NCBI RefSeq assembly: GCF_005517195.1
Contig: NZ_CP040244.1
Location: forward strand, 3,738,001-3,802,000
Source of the DNA: Streptomyces vilmorinianum
GTDB lineage: Bacteria > Actinomycetota > Actinomycetes > Streptomycetales > Streptomycetaceae
Length of the DNA: 64,000 nt
Reading direction: 5' to 3'
The notes under the pieces were generated by a model. It made no database searches and had not been told where the DNA came from. It was given only the letters and a program-made list of their open reading frames with translations. Within the stretch, counting starts at the first letter, position 1. Each line of letters starts with the position of its first letter. The position numbers and the translations under genes are program-made. Positions 30,748-38,626 of the stretch are shown here, one piece after another.

Positions 30748-31860
30748 ATGGGCAGTGACCTGGTCAGACTGTTCCTCTGCGGCGATGTGATGCTGGGCCG
30801 CGGGGTGGACCAGATCCTCCCTCATCCCGGTGACCCGGCCCTGCGCGAACGGTATGTGCACGACGCACGGTCCTATGTGGCGCTCGCCGAGGCGGTCAAC
30901 GGCCCCGTTCCCCGGCGGGCGGACTTCGCGTATCCCTGGGGGGTCGCGCTCGACGCCCTGGACGCCGCCGCACCCGACGCCCGCGTCACCAATCTGGAGA
31001 CGGCGGTGACCACGAACGGCGCGTTCGCCCCTGGCAAGGCGGTCCACTACCGGATGCACCCGGCCAATCTGCCGAGCCTGGCCGCCGTGCGCCCCGACGT
31101 CTGCGTCCTGGCCAACAACCACGTCCTGGACTTCGGCCGCGGCGGACTCGACGACACCCTCGCCTCCCTGGCCGCGAACGGACTGCGCACGGCCGGAGCG
31201 GGCGCGACCGCCGAAGAGGCGCAGCGACCCGCGACCGTCGGCCTTCCCGGGGGCGGACGCCTCGTCGTCCACGCCCTCGGCATGGCCTCCAGCGGCATCC
31301 CGTACGACTGGGCCGCCACCGCGCGGCGCGGCGGAGTCCACTTCGCCGCCGCGCCGGCCGACACCGCCGCCACCCAGCTCGCCGGCCGGGTACGGGACGC
31401 CAAGAACCCCGGCGACATCGTCGTGGTGTCGATCCACTGGGGTTCGAACTGGGGCTACGCGCTCTCACGCGCCGAGGTCGAGCTCGCGCACGCGCTGATC
31501 GAGGGCGGCGTCGACATCGTGCACGGCCACTCCTCGCACCACCCCCGGCCCCTGGAGGTGTACCGGGGAAAACTCGTCCTCCACGGCTGTGGCGACCTGA
31601 TCAACGACTACGAGGGCATCACCGGCTACGAGCAGTACCGCGACGATCTGCGCCTGCTCCACCTCGCCTCGGTGAGGCCCGAGGACGGCGGACTCCAGGA
31701 GGTGCGCATCATTCCCCTGCAGGCCCGGCGCATGCGGCTGGAGCACGCCTCCGGCCGGGATGCGCGGTGGCTCCACGACGTTCTCGGCCGGACCAGCCGG
31801 CCCTACGGCGCGCAGGTCGCCCTCGACGAGGACGGAAGCCTCGTCGCCCGCCCCGCCTAG
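30748..31860 (+). CDS. CapA-family metallophosphatase-like protein
   Basis: 370 residues from the ATG at 30748. The PGA_cap (CapA) fold is visible: LFLCGDVMLGRGV, TNLETAVTTNG, DVCVLANNHVLDFG, VVSIHWGSNWGY and VHGHSSHHPRPLEVY. These Asp, Asn and His residues are the calcineurin-type metal ligands. In Bacillus, CapA takes part in poly-gamma-glutamate export, but most actinobacterial members are isolated and of unknown role. No signal peptide or membrane helix is seen, so it is likely cytoplasmic. The next gene starts 59 bp later on the same strand. Confidence 0.85.
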   Translation: MGSDLVRLFLCGDVMLGRGVDQILPHPGDPALRERYVHDARSYVALAEAVNGPVPRRADFAYPWGVALDALDAAAPDARVTNLETAVTTNGAFAPGKAVHYRMHPANLPSLAAVRPDVCVLANNHVLDFGRGGLDDTLASLAANGLRTAGAGATAEEAQRPATVGLPGGGRLVVHALGMASSGIPYDWAATARRGGVHFAAAPADTAATQLAGRVRDAKNPGDIVVVSIHWGSNWGYALSRAEVELAHALIEGGVDIVHGHSSHHPRPLEVYRGKLVLHGCGDLINDYEGITGYEQYRDDLRLLHLASVRPEDGGLQEVRIIPLQARRMRLEHASGRDARWLHDVLGRTSRPYGAQVALDEDGSLVARPA

Positions 31861-31919
31861 CGGGACACGGCGCGGACCGGCCGGCGCGCACTGCTTCGGA
31901 GCAGGGAGACGAACGGGAC

Positions 31920-33197
31920 ATGTACTTCACCGATCGCACGGACGCCGGACGGCAACTCGCTGCCCGCCTGGGCCATCTCAAGGACCGTGACGTCGTGGTC
32001 CTGGGACTTCCACGCGGCGGCGTGCCGGTCGCCGAACAGGTTGCCGACGCACTCGGGGCTCCCCTGGACGTCTGTCTCGTACGCAAGCTCGGCGTGCCCT
32101 TCCAGCCGGAGCTGGCCATGGGCGCCATCGGCGAGGGCGATGTGAGGGTCCTCAACGACCACGTCCTGGCCGAGACGGGTGTCTCCGACCGCGACCTCGC
32201 GACCGTCGAGGAACGGGAACGCGCCGTGCTGCGGCAGCGGTCCGAGCGCTACCGCGGGACGAAGGAGCCGGCCCGGCTCGACGGCCGGACGGCCGTGGTC
32301 GTCGACGACGGCCTGGCGACGGGCGCCACCGCGCTGGCCGCCTGCCGGGTCGTCCGCGCCCAGGGGGCCGCACGGATCGTGCTCGCGGTTCCGGTCGCGC
32401 CGCTCGGCTGGCCGGAGCGGCTCGGCGGGGAGGCGGACGAGACGGTCAGCGTCCACGAACCGGAGTTCTTCTACGCGATCGGCCAGTTCTACCAGGACTT
32501 CTCACAGACCTCGGACGAGGAGGTCGTCGCCTGCCTGGAGCGCGGCCACAGCGGGAACAGCACCGCCGCGCAGGACGCAGAGGTGCGCATCCCGGTCGGC
32601 GACGTGCGGGTCGCGGGCCGGCTGGTGGTGCCCGAGGGCGCCGCGGGCGTCGTTCTGTTCGCCCACGGCAGCGGCAGCAGCCGGCACAGTCCGCGCAACC
32701 GGGCCGTGGCGGACGACCTGAACAGGGCCGGACTGGGCACCCTGCTCTTCGACCTGCTCACCGAGGACGAGGCCTTCGACCGGGCCAATGTGTTCGACAC
32801 CGAACTCCTGGCCGGCCGGCTGGCCCAGGCGACGGCGTGGCTCGGCGCCCGGACCGGCCTGGAGGGGCTGCGGACCGGCTACTTCGGCGCCAGTACGGGG
32901 GCGGCGGCCGCCCTGTGGGCCGCGGCGGACCCCTCCTCCACCGTGGCCGCGGTGGTCTCCCGCGGCGGCCGCCCCGACCTGGCCGGACCACGCCTGGCCG
33001 AGGTGCGTGCCCCCACACTCCTCCTCGTGGGGAGCCTCGACACCCTCGTCATCGACCTCAACGAACAGGCCCAGCGTCAGCTCCGCTGCGAAAGCCAGCT
33101 GGTGATCGTCCCGGGCGCCAGTCACCTCTTCGAGGAGCCCGGCACGCTGGAACAGGTCGGCGAACACGCCGCGGCCTGGTTCACCGACCACTTCTGA
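31920..33197 (+). CDS. Phosphoribosyltransferase / alpha-beta hydrolase fusion
   Basis: 425 residues from the ATG at 31920. Residues about 1-205 form a type I phosphoribosyltransferase with PRPP motif VVVDDGLATGATA and an early VVLGLPRGGVPVA loop. Residues about 220-425 form a dienelactone-hydrolase-like fold with VVLFAHGSGSSRHSPRN, a GYFGASTGAAAAL nucleophile elbow, TLLLVGSLDTLVID and GASHLFEEPG. The same two-domain layout occurs in mycobacterial dormancy-regulon proteins (Rv0571c type). The reaction is unknown; coupling of a base or ribose moiety with hydrolysis is only a guess. Confidence 0.9.
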   Translation: MYFTDRTDAGRQLAARLGHLKDRDVVVLGLPRGGVPVAEQVADALGAPLDVCLVRKLGVPFQPELAMGAIGEGDVRVLNDHVLAETGVSDRDLATVEERERAVLRQRSERYRGTKEPARLDGRTAVVVDDGLATGATALAACRVVRAQGAARIVLAVPVAPLGWPERLGGEADETVSVHEPEFFYAIGQFYQDFSQTSDEEVVACLERGHSGNSTAAQDAEVRIPVGDVRVAGRLVVPEGAAGVVLFAHGSGSSRHSPRNRAVADDLNRAGLGTLLFDLLTEDEAFDRANVFDTELLAGRLAQATAWLGARTGLEGLRTGYFGASTGAAAALWAAADPSSTVAAVVSRGGRPDLAGPRLAEVRAPTLLLVGSLDTLVIDLNEQAQRQLRCESQLVIVPGASHLFEEPGTLEQVGEHAAAWFTDHF

Positions 33198-33200
33198 CGG

Positions 33201-34373
33201 CTACGGCACGTACGCCTGGCGGCTCGCGCACGTCCAGATCACCGGGTGGGCGACCCACGACGCGTCCACGGCGACACCGCCGACCCGGTCGTCGTCGAAG
33301 ACCGCGCGGGCCCGGGCGTCGCGATCGGCCGTGAGCGAGGGGAGGGCGAGGAGCGGGCCGTGTCCCGGCCACAACTGCGCCTGGTACGGCGGGACCGGGG
33401 TGTCCTCCGCGTGCGTCATGGCGGCCCCGACCGAGACACCGGTCGTGGGGCTGATCGCCTCGAACGTGCCCTCCTGGCGACCGGCGAGGACGCCGGGGGA
33501 GGAGCCGTGGTCCTCGTACGGGGGCGCCCAGACCCACGGCTTGTGGTCCGGGTCGAACCGGTCGGTGACCGAGACGTACCCCGTCACCCGGCCCGCGTCG
33601 TCGATGCCCTCCGCGAGGTTGTGGACCAGCCACTCCGCGCGGGCGACGGGCAGGGCGCGTGCCGGGCCGCCGTCCGCCGGCCACAGGACCGGGAAGGAAC
33701 TCCAGGTGAAGCCGTCGGGACCGTCGTACGACTGCTCGGCCGCGCCGATCACGTCTCCGCGCGTGTTGATCCCGGTGATCCGCTTCACGCTCGTGCCCGG
33801 ACCGGCGTCCGGCGGCAGCGGCAGCGTGCGCGCCACCTGTCCGCCCCGCCACTGCTTCGCCGTCCCGTCGGCGTCCACGGCCGCGACGATCCCGGCGTCG
33901 TTCACATCGACGTCGTACGCGCCCGGCGCCCCGCCCTCGGCGAGCAGCCGCACCGAGGTCGCCCCCGGGCGGTAGGTGAACAGAGCGGTCGCGCGGTCCG
34001 ACCGCCGGCTCACCCAACCGGCCATGAGACCTTGCCGGTTGACGGCTCGGACGACCCCCTCGTCATACCCCTCGGGCATCGGCACCCGATGGAGCCGCTC
34101 ACCCGTCCAGTACACGGGCAGGCTCCCGCTGGCACCCACGGCGAGGCCGCGCGGTCCCAGATCGTGCACGCCCTCGGTGGTGAAGCTGCCGCCGGCGGGC
34201 GGGAGCGAGGGCAGGGCCCGCGGGCCCGACGCGCAGGCTTCGGTGCCGGGCGCGAGGTCGGCGGCGGTCCCGGCCGCGGTCTCGGCCGCGGACTCGGCCG
34301 CGGCGGGACCGGCCGCCGTCAGCAGACCGGCGAGTGCGGCGGCCGCCGCGGACACGGCAAGGGCTCTCTTCAT
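33201..34373 (-). CDS. Secreted HAF-repeat-like protein, unknown function
   Basis: 390 residues from the ATG at 34373. A signal peptide (1-26) is followed by an Ala/Glu-rich segment and repeats of the form GINTRGDVIGAAEQ, GIDDAGRVTGYVS, AVNRQGLMAGWVS and DVNDAGIVAAV. These are the hallmark of the extracellular HAF-type repeat proteins, probably a beta-propeller. No catalytic motif is recognised. It is convergent with the PRTase-hydrolase gene (3-bp gap). Confidence 0.75.
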   Translation of the reverse strand: MKRALAVSAAAAALAGLLTAAGPAAAESAAETAAGTAADLAPGTEACASGPRALPSLPPAGGSFTTEGVHDLGPRGLAVGASGSLPVYWTGERLHRVPMPEGYDEGVVRAVNRQGLMAGWVSRRSDRATALFTYRPGATSVRLLAEGGAPGAYDVDVNDAGIVAAVDADGTAKQWRGGQVARTLPLPPDAGPGTSVKRITGINTRGDVIGAAEQSYDGPDGFTWSSFPVLWPADGGPARALPVARAEWLVHNLAEGIDDAGRVTGYVSVTDRFDPDHKPWVWAPPYEDHGSSPGVLAGRQEGTFEAISPTTGVSVGAAMTHAEDTPVPPYQAQLWPGHGPLLALPSLTADRDARARAVFDDDRVGGVAVDASWVAHPVIWTCASRQAYVP

Positions 34374-34492
34374 CGCTGTTCCCCCCTGGGACGGGATCCG
34401 CGCTCCCCGGCCGCGGATCATCAGGCGCCCATCCTGCCCGCCACGATCGCACCATGGGACGGAATACCCCATACCGCTTGGGGCGCGACGGC

Positions 34493-34537
34493 GAAGGCCC
34501 CGGCCCCGGCCCGCAAGGGGCCAGGGCCGGGGCCTTC
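34493..34537. terminator. Intrinsic terminator after the LysM/SLT gene
   Basis: A perfect 14-bp inverted repeat (GAAGGCCCCGGCCC at 34493-34506; complement at 34524-34537) lies 26 bp beyond the leftward stop at 34563. Confidence 0.8.
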
Positions 34538-34562
34538 AGCCTGCGTCGATGCCCGCCGAGGG

Positions 34563-35429
34563 TCAGTACGGCCCGTTGACGTTGTCGATGGAGCCGTAGC
34601 GGTCCGCGGCGTAGTTGCACGCGGCGGTGATGTTGGCGACCGGGTCGAAGAGGTCCATCGAGGTGCCGGGCACGTGATAGGCGAGGAAGGTCGGCTCGAT
34701 CACCTGCAGGAGGCCCTTGGAGGGGGTGCCCTTCGCGGCGTTGGAGTCCCAGAGGTTGATGGCCTGCGGGTTGCCGGAGGACTCGCGCATGATGTTGCGG
34801 TGGATCCCGTCGTACGTACCGGGAATGCCGTACTTCGCCATGACGTCCAGCGACTCCCGGATCCAGCCGTCGAGGTTGTTGGCGTAGCTCTTGGCGGCGG
34901 CGGCCGGAGCGGCGGCGGCCGGGGCGGCCTTCGCCGGGGCCTTCTGGGTGGCCGGGACGCTCCGCTGCTGCGAGCGGTCCGCGCGGTCCGTGGCGTCGGT
35001 GCGCTTGGTGGTCGAGGACTTCGGCTTCGGAGCGGTGGCGGATTTCCCGCGAAGCGTCAGTTCGAGTCCGGGATGGATAAGTGACGGATTGTCACCGACA
35101 GCGCTGCGATTGGCCTGGTACAAGGCCTTCCAGCCACCCCGCACACCTTGCTCGTGAGCGATCAAGGAAAGGGAGTCGCCCCGGGTGACCGTGTAGGTCT
35201 TGGGAGCGGAATTCGGTGCGACGGTCACCGATTCCGCGATCTTCGCCGAGACGCCGGCGGCGGTCTTCTCGACGGTCGCGATCTCGGGAGCCTTGTGGGG
35301 CGTGGCGTGCGCGGTGCCGGCCGTGGCGACCAGGGGGAGCGCCAGTGCGGCGCCACCTGTACCGGCCAGGGCGATACCGCGGCTGAGGGGACGTCGCTTG
35401 GGGCGCCGGTGCTTACCGTGTGCGGGCAT
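34563..35429 (-). CDS. Secreted LysM and lytic-transglycosylase-like cell-wall protein
   Basis: 288 residues from the ATG at 35429. A signal peptide (about 1-42) precedes a LysM domain (about 77-127, YTVTRGDSLSLIAHEQGV to LIHPGLELTLRG). An Ala/Pro/Lys linker leads to a C-terminal transglycosylase-like domain (about 195-288) with IMRESSGNPQAINLWDSNA, GLLQVIEPTF and AACNYAADRYGS; the Glu in MRES is the expected catalytic acid. It should bind and trim peptidoglycan, as related Streptomyces enzymes do during spore germination. The 5' leader carries a c-di-AMP riboswitch, so expression should depend on c-di-AMP. Confidence 0.92.
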   Translation of the reverse strand: MPAHGKHRRPKRRPLSRGIALAGTGGAALALPLVATAGTAHATPHKAPEIATVEKTAAGVSAKIAESVTVAPNSAPKTYTVTRGDSLSLIAHEQGVRGGWKALYQANRSAVGDNPSLIHPGLELTLRGKSATAPKPKSSTTKRTDATDRADRSQQRSVPATQKAPAKAAPAAAAPAAAAKSYANNLDGWIRESLDVMAKYGIPGTYDGIHRNIMRESSGNPQAINLWDSNAAKGTPSKGLLQVIEPTFLAYHVPGTSMDLFDPVANITAACNYAADRYGSIDNVNGPY

Positions 35430-35439
35430 GACAGATTCC

Positions 35440-35615
35440 TCTCCGGCGCCTGCGGGGTGAGCTGTCGGGTTCGGGCTGGAGATGCCCGGCCGCACGCATG
35501 CGACTTCACCCCGAGCCGCTCCGGGAATCCGGACCGGCGAAAAGTGGGTCCCCCGCTCCTGCCTACGGGTGAATGGTCGGTCTTTTCGGGCGGTGGCAGG
35601 ATTCGGCGATCCGCC
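35440..35615 (-). promoter_or_regulatory. ydaO/yuaA-type c-di-AMP riboswitch
   Basis: Read on the minus strand, the leader of the LysM/SLT gene contains the blocks typical of Streptomyces ydaO elements in order: GGCAGGAGCGGGGGACCCA, CGGGGTGAAGTCGCATGCG, GGGCATCTCCAGCCCGAACC, then CCGACAGCTCACCCCGCAGG. The last block lies close to the GGAGAGGAA translation start region. These riboswitches turn off cell-wall lytic genes at high c-di-AMP. Boundaries are approximate. Confidence 0.8.
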
Positions 35616-35828
35616 CGAGTGGAGGTGACCGTAGGCGAGAAATGTCGGCCGAAACAAGATGCCGAGTCCGTGGGTAATTCCCGGGGGATTTTCGCGCGGC
35701 GCCGAGTGCGCCGAACTTCCTTGAGGCGCAAGGGGAGGGGCGCGGCGGGAGGGCGCCGTCACCCTGCGGCGTGATTCATCTCACCCGGCGAGAAAATCGG
35801 TCATTCCGGGAAATTCCGCTGCGCCGAT

Positions 35829-35871
35829 AAAAGGGATACAAGGAGCTGAAAAGGCCACTTGTATCCCTTTT
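35829..35871. terminator. Intrinsic terminator after the phospholipase C gene
   Basis: AAAAGGGATACAAG (35829-35842) and its perfect complement (35858-35871) make a 14-bp stem with a 15-nt loop, ending in A/T runs on both sides. It lies 20 bp beyond the leftward stop at 35892. Confidence 0.85.
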
Positions 35872-35891
35872 GGTCGGTACGTGGGTGTACG

Positions 35892-37916
35892 TCAGCCCGT
35901 GACGCTCGGGGCGCCCGTCTCGATGTGGCCGGTGTAGCGGCGCGACCACGTGCCGTCGATGTCGGCGAGGACCGTGAAGTCGTACCAGCCGTTGTGGTAG
36001 GCCACCGCGTTGAAGAAGTCCTCGCGGGAGGAGTTCGCCGCGACCGTGTACGTCCACGGCCCGTCCGTGCGGTAGGCGTTCGACCGGATGGTGAAGGTCA
36101 CCGGCGAGGCGGAGGTGTTGGTCATCGTGAAGTAGAGGGCCGTCTTCCCGGTGCCCGGCTCGGTCGCGAAGCGGGCCGCGACCTCGATGGCCTTCCCCGC
36201 CTTGGAGGCGTCGCCGATGAAGCGGCGCAGGAAGCGGTTGGGGCCCATCATCGAGATGTCGTACTTGCCGGACCCCGAGCCCGTCCCGATGTTGAAGTAG
36301 TCCGTGGACGTCGCGCCCGGGTCGACGGTGTACTGCCAGGCCGCCGTGTCTCGGTACTGGTGCGGGTGGATCGCGAAGTGGGCGGCCCGCTTCGCCTGGG
36401 CGCCCTGGTTGGTCATCGAGAACCAGGCGAGGATCTTCCCGGCCGCCCCGAACTCGAACCGGTCGAGATTGCCGTTGACCTGGTACGGCACGGCGCGCGC
36501 CGGGCGGGTGCCGGCCTCCTGCGCGGGCAGGGCGTTGTCCTGGGGCACCGGGTTGGGCAGCGGGGCGCAGGTGGACTGCCCGATGACCTCGGCCGTGGAG
36601 GGGAGGCCGGAGGGAACACCGTAGACGGGGCGGGCGAAGTCGAAGACGCCGGTCAGGTCGCCGGTGACCTTCCGTCGCCACGCGCTGATGTTCGGGCAGG
36701 TGGCGGGGGTGCCGAGGGCGGCCGTCCAGGTCTCCATGAAGCGCAGGACGGAGGTGTGGTCGAAGACCTCGGAGCTGACCCAGCCGCCGCGCGTCCACGG
36801 GGACATGACCACCATCGGGACACGGAAGCCGAGACCGATCGGCACCCCGTCGAGATACTCGCCCGGCGTGCCGGGCGGCGCGACCGGCGGCGGGACGTGG
36901 TCGAAGAAGCCGTCGTTCTCGTCGTAGTTGAGGAAGAGGACCGTCGCGTCGAAGACCTCGGGGTTCGCCGCCAGCGCGCGGTAGACGAGGTCCACGAAGT
37001 GCGCGCCGTCGCCGGGCGGGGCGTACGGGTGCTCGGAGAAGGCCTCGCTGGCCACGACCCACGAGACCTGCGGCAGCGTCCCGGCGACGACGTCGGCGCG
37101 GATCGCGGCCGCGATGTCGTCGGGCGTCGAACCGGTGACCTTGGGCACCGATCCCATGCCCCGGTCGTACAGCGGGTCACCGGGCCGTGCGTCGGTGAAC
37201 TTCCTGAAGTACGCGAGGCCGTTGTCGCCGTAGTTGTCCTGCGCGTTCTGGTAGACCTTCCAGCTCACGCCGGCCCGCTGCAGCGCCTCCGCGTACGTCT
37301 CCCAGGTGAGCCCGGACTCCTCGCCGCCGTCCTTGCTGGAGGCGTCGATCCTTCCGCTCCACAGGAAGGTGCGGTTGGGGCCTGTGGCGCTGAGCGCCGA
37401 GCAGAAGTACGCGTCGCAGACGGTGTAGTTGTCGGCGAGGGCGTAGTGGAACGGGATGTCGCCGCGGTCGAGATAGCCGAGCGTACGGGTGTTGCCGACG
37501 CCGGTGACCCAGTTGTCCATCCGGCCCTTGTTCCAGGCCGCGTGCTGCGAGGTCCAGCTGTGCGGAAGGTCGCCGTTGCACTGGGCCAGGGTCTCGCCGT
37601 CGACGCCGCCCGCGGGCGGGGTGGCACTCAGCTTCCACGGGTACTGGCGGCCGCCCCAGTTGGGCTGGTTGAACGTACCCCAGCCGCCCGGGAGGTTGCC
37701 CGCGGCGCGGTCGCCGAAGCCGCGGACACCGCGCAGGCGGCCGAAGTAGTGGTCGAAGCTGCGGTTCTCCTGCATGAGGATCACCACGTGCCCGACGTCG
37801 GTGATGGTGCCGGTGGCCGCCGCGGCGGTGGCCGATGCCGTGCCCGGGGGGAGGGCCGCGCCGGCCACCAGCCCTGCCCCGATGCCGACGAATCCTCTGC
37901 GGCTGATGGGAGTCAT
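35892..37916 (-). CDS. Tat-exported phosphocholine-specific phospholipase C
   Basis: 674 residues from the ATG at 37916. A Tat signal (SRRGFVGIGAG, residues 5-15) is followed by a phosphoesterase family domain (about 38-430): HVVILMQENRSFDHYFG, FLNYDENDGFFDHVPPP and VPMVVMSPWTRGG. Two C-terminal DUF756-type beta domains follow (about 470-560 and 580-670). This is the bacterial non-haemolytic PLC layout. It hydrolyses phosphatidylcholine-type lipids outside the cell, giving phosphate and diacylglycerol. Monocistronic, with its own terminator. Confidence 0.93.
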   Translation of the reverse strand: MTPISRRGFVGIGAGLVAGAALPPGTASATAAAATGTITDVGHVVILMQENRSFDHYFGRLRGVRGFGDRAAGNLPGGWGTFNQPNWGGRQYPWKLSATPPAGGVDGETLAQCNGDLPHSWTSQHAAWNKGRMDNWVTGVGNTRTLGYLDRGDIPFHYALADNYTVCDAYFCSALSATGPNRTFLWSGRIDASSKDGGEESGLTWETYAEALQRAGVSWKVYQNAQDNYGDNGLAYFRKFTDARPGDPLYDRGMGSVPKVTGSTPDDIAAAIRADVVAGTLPQVSWVVASEAFSEHPYAPPGDGAHFVDLVYRALAANPEVFDATVLFLNYDENDGFFDHVPPPVAPPGTPGEYLDGVPIGLGFRVPMVVMSPWTRGGWVSSEVFDHTSVLRFMETWTAALGTPATCPNISAWRRKVTGDLTGVFDFARPVYGVPSGLPSTAEVIGQSTCAPLPNPVPQDNALPAQEAGTRPARAVPYQVNGNLDRFEFGAAGKILAWFSMTNQGAQAKRAAHFAIHPHQYRDTAAWQYTVDPGATSTDYFNIGTGSGSGKYDISMMGPNRFLRRFIGDASKAGKAIEVAARFATEPGTGKTALYFTMTNTSASPVTFTIRSNAYRTDGPWTYTVAANSSREDFFNAVAYHNGWYDFTVLADIDGTWSRRYTGHIETGAPSVTG

Positions 37917-38106
37917 GCCCCGCCTCTCGTGTCACCGCGTGCCCCTGCGGCACATCGAGGACAGGATGGGGGAGGGGCGCCCAAAGGTATACGGCCGTGC
38001 AGTAATTCTTGGGTGAACTTACGAGGGACACAGGGGAGTTGATGGTCAGGGTGAGGGTCCGATTGGTGCACGATCGAACCAATGGAGATCCCGGTACCGT
38101 GCATCC

Positions 38107-38625
38107 ATGACCGGCTCCGCGCAGCGCCCCCTGCTGTTCCTCGACATCGACGGCCCGCTCATCCCGTTCGGCGCCCCACCGGGGACGTACCGGACGTACG
38201 CGCGCCGGGGCGAGGGGGAGGAAGGCGCGTCGAACCCGCTGCTGGCCAGGATCGACCCCGCCCACGGGCCTCGCCTGTCGGCGCTGCCCTGCGAGCTGGT
38301 GTGGGCGACGACGTGGATGGCGGACGCGAACGCGTGCGTCGCGCCGCGGCTCGGTCTGCCGCCGCTGCCCGTGGTGGACTGGCCCGATGCCCCGGACGAG
38401 GACCCGGCGGGCCGGCTCCACTGGAAGACCCGCGCGCTCGTCGAACGGGCCGCCGGGCGGCCCTTCGCCTGGGTGGACGACGAGATCGGCGACGCCGACC
38501 GGACCTGGGTCGCCGCCCACCACCCCGGACGTGCCCTCCTGCTCCGCGTCGATCCCCGGCGCGGCCTCACCGACGCCGACTTCGCCGCCCTCGACGTCTG
38601 GCTGCGCGCGAACCAGCCGTACTGA
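38107..38625 (+). CDS. HAD-like hydrolase domain protein
   Basis: 172 residues from the ATG at 38107. LLFLDIDGPLIPFG carries the DxD nucleophile motif of HAD phosphatases; ELVWATTWMADANA and FAWVDDEIGDADR fit motifs II and IV. This small form resembles the HAD_SAK domains linked to RNA repair proteins, but it stands alone here and its substrate is unknown. Its stop is 1 bp from the convergent phosphatase gene. Confidence 0.75.
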   Translation: MTGSAQRPLLFLDIDGPLIPFGAPPGTYRTYARRGEGEEGASNPLLARIDPAHGPRLSALPCELVWATTWMADANACVAPRLGLPPLPVVDWPDAPDEDPAGRLHWKTRALVERAAGRPFAWVDDEIGDADRTWVAAHHPGRALLLRVDPRRGLTDADFAALDVWLRANQPY

Positions 38626-38626
38626 C

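Noticed and set aside
38011..38018. GTTCACCC (minus strand) as a PHO box before the phospholipase C gene
   Set aside because: Only one half-unit fits; PhoP sites need at least two direct repeats of 11 bp, and the adjacent unit does not match.
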